A DNA stretch of 64,000 nt, from contig NZ_JAAGPR010000031.1 of the NCBI RefSeq assembly GCF_017104965.1, positions 37,031-101,030 on the forward strand, written 5' to 3'. Shown in pieces: positions 60,697-64,000 of this stretch; positions within the stretch are counted from its first letter, which is position 1, and each line of letters begins with the position of its first letter. The stretch comes from Paraburkholderia sp. Ac-20340. GTDB lineage: Bacteria > Pseudomonadota > Gammaproteobacteria > Burkholderiales > Burkholderiaceae. A program made the translations under genes and the position numbers. The notes beneath the pieces were generated by a model, which saw only the letters and a program-made list of their open reading frames with translations, made no database searches and was not told the origin of the DNA.

Positions 60697-61704
60697 ATGA
60701 TGAAGCCAGTCCGTCACGCGTGCACGGCGCTGATGTGCGCCATGCTGTTGGGCGCGGGCCTGTCCGCACACGCCGCGGGCATCAAGGAAGGCCTGAAAAT
60801 CGCCTTCGTGCCCAAGCAGATCAATAACCCCTATGAAGTGATCGCCGATAACGGCGGCATGGACGCCATCAAGGAATTCAAGGGCGACGGCAAGGTGGTC
60901 GGACCTTCGGATGCGGGCGCGTCCTCGCAGGTCTCCTATATCAATACGCTGACGACGCAGCATCAGGACGCTATCGTGATCGCGGCCAACGATGCGAATG
61001 CGCTCGTGCCGTATCTGAAACGCGCCATGGCGCAGGGCATCAAGGTCGTCACTTTCGATTCGGATACGGCGCCCGACGGCCGCCAGATCTTCGTGAATCA
61101 GGCCAACGCCGAAAGCATCGGGCGCGGCCAGGTTCAACTCGTGGCCAAACTGATGAATAACGAAGGCGAATTCGCGATTCTTTCCGCCACGCCCAACGCG
61201 ACGAATCAGAACACCTGGATCAAATGGATGCAGGAAGAACTGAAAAAGCCCGAGTATTCGAAGATGAAACTCGTGAAGATCGCTTACGGCAATGACGACG
61301 ACCAGAAGTCTTTCGTCGAAACGCAAGGTCTGCTGCAGGCGTATCCGAATCTGAAGGCGATCGTAGCGCCGACTTCGGTGGGGATTGCGGCAGCGGCGCG
61401 CTATATCTCGACGTCGTCGAGCAAGGGCAAGGTCGCGGTCACCGGTCTGGGCACGCCTAACCAGATGCGCGCGTTCGTGAAGAACGGCACGGTGAAGGCG
61501 TTCCAGTTGTGGGACCCGGGTGCATTGGGTTATCTGGCCGCTTACGCTGCCGCGAATCTCGCTTCGGGCACCATCACCGGCAAGGAAGGCGATTCGTTCG
61601 ACGCGGGCAAACTCGGCAAGCGCACGGTGGGCAAGAGCGGCGAAGTGATTCTCGGACCGCCCACGACCTTCGACGCATCGAATATCGACAACTTCAACTT
61701 CTAG
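60697..61704 (+). CDS. rhaS: Rhamnose ABC importer, periplasmic substrate-binding protein
   Basis: 335 residues. Sec signal peptide MMKPVRHACTALMCAMLLGAG to SAHAAG; mature type I sugar-binding fold: LKIAFVPKQINNPYEVIADNGGMDA, TQHQDAIVIAANDANALVPYLKRAMAQGIKVVTFDSD, VTGLGTPNQMRAFVKNG, FQLWDPGALGYLAAYAAANL. This pattern is that of rhamnose/autoinducer-2-type binding proteins. Symbol follows Rhizobium usage. Last gene of the right operon. Confidence 0.9.
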   Translation: MMKPVRHACTALMCAMLLGAGLSAHAAGIKEGLKIAFVPKQINNPYEVIADNGGMDAIKEFKGDGKVVGPSDAGASSQVSYINTLTTQHQDAIVIAANDANALVPYLKRAMAQGIKVVTFDSDTAPDGRQIFVNQANAESIGRGQVQLVAKLMNNEGEFAILSATPNATNQNTWIKWMQEELKKPEYSKMKLVKIAYGNDDDQKSFVETQGLLQAYPNLKAIVAPTSVGIAAAARYISTSSSKGKVAVTGLGTPNQMRAFVKNGTVKAFQLWDPGALGYLAAYAAANLASGTITGKEGDSFDAGKLGKRTVGKSGEVILGPPTTFDASNIDNFNF

Positions 61705-61763
61705 TCCATCTGGACGATGCCGAAATCGTTTTCATTCGGCATGCTGATTAGTTGGCAAGTTTC

Positions 61764-61790
61764 AAAAGGCCCGGACATTCCGGGCCTTTT
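61764..61790 (+). terminator. Rho-independent terminator of the rhamnose right operon
   Basis: AAAAGGCCCGG/CCGGGCCTTTT, an 11-base stem with a 5-base loop ending in T4, 59 bases after the stop. A weaker ATGCCGAA/TTCGGCAT hairpin precedes it at 61717-61742. Confidence 0.92.
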
Positions 61791-61890
61791 ATATTGTGCG
61801 TACGAAAAAAGCGTGGCTGCTCTTTATTGCGCTTTCTAACAGATACTTTTGTCTGATTAAATCTTTGCCCACAACAGTCTTTTTCTGCCC

Positions 61891-61917
61891 TTCAGTTTCG
61901 CGCGCATCTGCCGATAG
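61891..61917 (+). promoter_or_regulatory. Sigma-28 (FliA) flagellar-class promoter
   Basis: TTCAGTTT-N11-GCCGATAG matches the E. coli FliA consensus TAAAGTTT-N11-GCCGATAA in 13 of 16 positions with exact spacing. It lies 109 bases upstream of a chemoreceptor gene, the expected class of target. Confidence 0.78.
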
Positions 61918-62025
61918 CTAGGCGGGGCAGTGGCCTTTGCCGCATCGCTCCCACCGCTTATTCCGCGTATAACCCCCCGCACTTCGCGCCGACGCGTCGC
62001 GCAAGCCAACCGCAAGGAAATGACG

Positions 62026-63558
62026 ATGAAGTTGACCCTGAAGATTCCGCTCGCTTTCGCGGCGGCGCTTCTGCTGATGTTCGCAGGCGCGTTTTACGGA
62101 ATCTATTCGCTGAACCAGTCACTGAACGTGTACGGCACGACGGTGCAGAACAGCGTGGCCAACGAGCGCGCGGTGATGGCGACGCTGCTTGCCTTCAAGG
62201 TGCAGGTGCAGGAGTGGAAGGACACGCTGCTGCGCGGCAAGGACCCGGCGATGCTCGACAAGCATTGGTCGGCGTTCGAAGCCCGCGAGCGCGAGGTCGA
62301 CACGCTCGCGCAGCAACTCAAATCGAGCCTGCCCGAAGGCGAAAACCGCGATCTGATCGATCGCTTCGCCAGCGCGCACACGACCATGGGTCAGGGTTAT
62401 CGCACGGGTCTCGCGGCGTTCAAGGCGGCGGGTTTCGACCCTTCGGCAGGCGACCACGCGGTTGCGGGCGTCGATCGCGCGCCGGCCGCGCTGCTCGACG
62501 AAGCCGCGCACAAGATCGCCGCGCAAAGCGCGGAGGTCTCGGCTGAAGCCGCTGAACAGGCGCATCGCGCGACGCTGCTGAGCGCGTTGTTGATGGTGGC
62601 CGCGCTGGGCGTCTCCATGACGGGCGCGTGGTTCTTCAGCCGCACCGTGACGAAGCCGCTCGCGCGTGCGCTCGAATGCACGCAGGCGGTGGCGCAGGGC
62701 GATCTCGCTTACAAGGTGAGCGCGCAGGAAGGCGGCCGCGACGAAACGGCCATGCTGCTCGATGCGCTCAAAAGCATGCAGTCGAGTCTTTCCGGCGTGG
62801 TGAGCCAGGTGCGTACGCACGCGCAAGGCGTGGCTTCGGCGAGCGGCGAAATCGCGGCGGGCAATCTGGGTTTGTCGGCGCGTACGGAAGATCAGGCCGC
62901 ATCGCTCGAAGAAACCGCGGCGAGCATGGAAGAACTCACGGCCACCGTGCGTCAGAACGCGCAGAACGCCAAACAGGCCGCGCAACTGGCCGGCGATGCG
63001 GCGGGCACGGCTGCGCGCGGCAAGGATCTGATGGCCGAAGTCGTCGATACGATGCGCGGCATTGCGTCGAGTTCGGGCGAGATCGTCGACATCATCGCCG
63101 TGATCGACAGCATCGCGTTTCAGACCAATATTCTTGCGCTGAACGCGGCGGTCGAAGCGGCGCGTGCGGGTGAAGAGGGCCGCGGCTTCGCCGTGGTGGC
63201 CTCGGAAGTGCGCACGCTCGCGCAGCGCAGCGGCGCGGCGGCGAAGGAGATCAAGGCGCTGATCGAGGCCTCGGCGCAGCGTATCGATGCGGGATCGGCG
63301 CTCGTGAACGATGCGGGCAACGTGATCGGCGAAATGGTGGATGCGGTGCAGCGCGTGACGGTGATCGTCGATGAGATTTCGACGGCTTCGCAGGAGCAAA
63401 GCACGGGTATCGAGCAGGTGAACGTCGCTGTCACGCAGATGGACGAGGTCACGCAGCACAATGCGGCGCTGGTGGAGCAGGCGTCGGCGGCGGCGCATGC
63501 GCTCGCCGAGCAGGCCGAGGAACTGCGCGAAGCGGTCGGCGTGTTCCGGCTGGCCTGA
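62026..63558 (+). CDS. Methyl-accepting chemotaxis protein (Tar/Tsr topology)
   Basis: 510 residues from MKLTLKIPLAFAAALLLMFAG, AAGGA about 8 bases upstream. Membrane helix at about 7-28, a periplasmic helical sensor of about 155 residues, second membrane helix at about 187-207 (LLSALLMVAALGVSMTGAWFF), HAMP domain, then the signalling hairpin with its invariant tip IDSIAFQTNILALNAAVEAARAGEEGRGFAVVA. The C-terminus (VGVFRLA) lacks an NWETF-type CheR-binding pentapeptide. The ligand is unknown; proximity to the rhamnose genes may be coincidental. Confidence 0.95.
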   Translation: MKLTLKIPLAFAAALLLMFAGAFYGIYSLNQSLNVYGTTVQNSVANERAVMATLLAFKVQVQEWKDTLLRGKDPAMLDKHWSAFEAREREVDTLAQQLKSSLPEGENRDLIDRFASAHTTMGQGYRTGLAAFKAAGFDPSAGDHAVAGVDRAPAALLDEAAHKIAAQSAEVSAEAAEQAHRATLLSALLMVAALGVSMTGAWFFSRTVTKPLARALECTQAVAQGDLAYKVSAQEGGRDETAMLLDALKSMQSSLSGVVSQVRTHAQGVASASGEIAAGNLGLSARTEDQAASLEETAASMEELTATVRQNAQNAKQAAQLAGDAAGTAARGKDLMAEVVDTMRGIASSSGEIVDIIAVIDSIAFQTNILALNAAVEAARAGEEGRGFAVVASEVRTLAQRSGAAAKEIKALIEASAQRIDAGSALVNDAGNVIGEMVDAVQRVTVIVDEISTASQEQSTGIEQVNVAVTQMDEVTQHNAALVEQASAAAHALAEQAEELREAVGVFRLA

Positions 63559-63585
63559 CGCGTGAGGTTTCGGCGCGTATAAAAA

Positions 63586-63613
63586 AACGGCACGGTATTG
63601 AAACCGTGCCGTT
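63586..63613. terminator. Bidirectional terminator after chemoreceptor
   Basis: AACGGCACGGT/ACCGTGCCGTT, an 11-base stem with a 6-base loop; A7 on the left gives a T7 run for the minus-strand glycine-zipper gene, and a T-rich stretch follows on the plus strand. Confidence 0.9.
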
Positions 63614-63665
63614 CTTGTTTGAGGGCCGATACGGCGCGCTTTTATCGCGCCGCGTCGTCAGCCGC

Positions 63666-63875
63666 TCAATCCCAATGGCGATGCTTGTTGTGGTGGCGCT
63701 TGCCGTGATAGCCGCGCGAGTAGTCGTCGGCGTAGGAGTTCGAGCGCGAGATGTTGCCGCCGAGCGCCGAACCTGCGCCGCCGCCCAGTGCTGCGCCGAC
63801 CAGACCGCCGGTGCGGCCGCCCATCGCGTTACCCGCTGCTGCGCCGGCACCGCCGCCCAGCGCGCCGCCGACGAT
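63666..63875 (-). pseudogene. Glycine-zipper protein, C-terminal fragment lacking a start
   Basis: Reading leftwards the frame gives a run of GGALGGGAGAAAGNAMGG and GLVGAALGGGAGSALGG followed by a polar His/Arg/Tyr tail ending RHHNKHRHWD and a stop at 63666. This is the classic C-terminal part of a small glycine-zipper envelope protein. Upstream of about 63875 the frame stays open to the window edge but reads as the exact antisense of another gene, and it contains no ATG, GTG or TTG except an internal Met. The N-terminal signal peptide is therefore missing. A terminator with T7 follows at 63586-63613. Confidence 0.65.
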
Positions 63876-64000
63876 GTGGCGGAGCTGCAGCAGATGATCC
63901 GCGGCTCGGAGCTCAATGAGCTGCGCACGACTTACAACGGCACGTATGGCGCGAGCCTGCTGTTCTACGGCAAGGAAATGACGTACTACGTGGCGCTGTT
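63876..64000 (+). pseudogene. 5'-truncated gene fragment, DUF2968-like (runs off window)
   Basis: From about 63876 the plus frame reads VAELQQMIRGSELNELRTT then YNGTYGASLLFYGKEMTYY and continues past the window edge. From memory this resembles the start of the mature part of Burkholderia DUF2968 proteins, which should be preceded by a signal peptide. Left of 63876 the same frame is only the antisense of the glycine-zipper fragment, with no credible start. It could be a truncated gene, or an intact gene if the sequence is chimeric at the junction. Confidence 0.5.

Larger units (their letters stand above)
61705..62025. other. Gap between rhamnose operon and chemoreceptor
   Basis: 321 bases without a gene: the two hairpins ending the rhamnose operon on the left, an AT-rich stretch (61795-61870), the sigma-28 promoter at 61891-61917 and an untranslated leader of about 100 bases. 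Confidence 0.6.

Noticed and set aside
63675..63875. Plus-strand ATG opening into a hydrophobic stretch (MAMLVVVALAVIAAR) that could be taken as a signal peptide for the fragment at 63876
   Set aside because: It is the exact antisense of the His/Arg tail and glycine zipper of the opposite frame, and the region after the hydrophobic part is Cys/Ala/Arg-rich without protein character.
1..64000. Search for tRNA, rRNA, insertion sequences, prophage and integrase sites
   Set aside because: No cloverleaf, rRNA segment, transposase, integrase or long terminal repeats were seen by eye.

Overview
The window is chromosomal DNA from a high-GC betaproteobacterium, most likely a plant- or soil-associated member of the Burkholderiaceae (Paraburkholderia/Caballeronia type). 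This is inferred from three trimeric porins of the Burkholderia kind (signal peptide followed by a SVTLYG start, terminal Phe), many LysR regulators paired with small catabolic operons, and the overall gene content. I saw no rRNA, tRNA, IS element, phage or CRISPR array.

Layout. 1-1798: end of a deoxynucleoside salvage operon (deoB, cdd) facing a DeoR-type regulator. 1960-6288: 2,3-diaminopropionate ammonia-lyase with two M20-type amidohydrolases, divergent from an Lrp-type regulator. 6306-11129: quinone-oxidoreductase-like enzyme, LysR regulator, a 702-residue FMN/FAD/2Fe-2S fusion reductase and a glutathione S-transferase. 11301-18288: TetR regulator divergent from an aromatic ring-cleavage operon (flavin hydroxylase, extradiol dioxygenase, FAH hydrolase, BKACE enzyme, NTF2-like protein) followed by a porin. 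18398-20258: small orphan genes, one a Rap1a/Tai-like immunity protein. 20392-25552: an envelope or stress operon (ECF sigma factor, putative anti-sigma protein, Spy-like sensor, DUF1800, DUF1501, lipoproteins) with a YXWGXW protein at each end. 25696-29397: LysR and nitrilase, then a DHA2 drug exporter. 29970-36910: two porins, an orphan pyruvyl-transferase, a PPC-domain protein, a DUF1328 membrane peptide and a lipoprotein polygalacturonase. 37452-44780: an IclR-led catabolic operon of unknown substrate, divergent from an MHS-type transporter. 44915-49207: a DinB-fold fusion protein, LysR and malic enzyme. 49414-61704: a complete non-phosphorylating L-rhamnose pathway with its own regulator and transporters. 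61891-63558: a chemoreceptor behind a sigma-28 promoter. 63666-64000: two gene fragments joined head to head.

The best-supported system is the L-rhamnose locus: mutarotase, L-rhamnose 1-dehydrogenase, lactonase, L-rhamnonate dehydratase, L-KDR 4-dehydrogenase and 2,4-diketo-3-deoxy-L-rhamnonate hydrolase predict conversion of rhamnose to pyruvate and L-lactate, with both an ABC importer and an MFS carrier. With the polygalacturonase (pectin contains rhamnose), several porins, a chemoreceptor and many catabolic regulators, this suggests a life on plant-derived carbon.

The parts least explained by known pathways are the ring-cleavage operon at 12158-17022, the IclR-led operon at 37452-43133, the ECF/DUF1501/DUF1800 operon, and the abrupt junction of two 5'-truncated genes near 63875. 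Start sites were chosen by Shine-Dalgarno match and family alignment from memory; no database search was possible.
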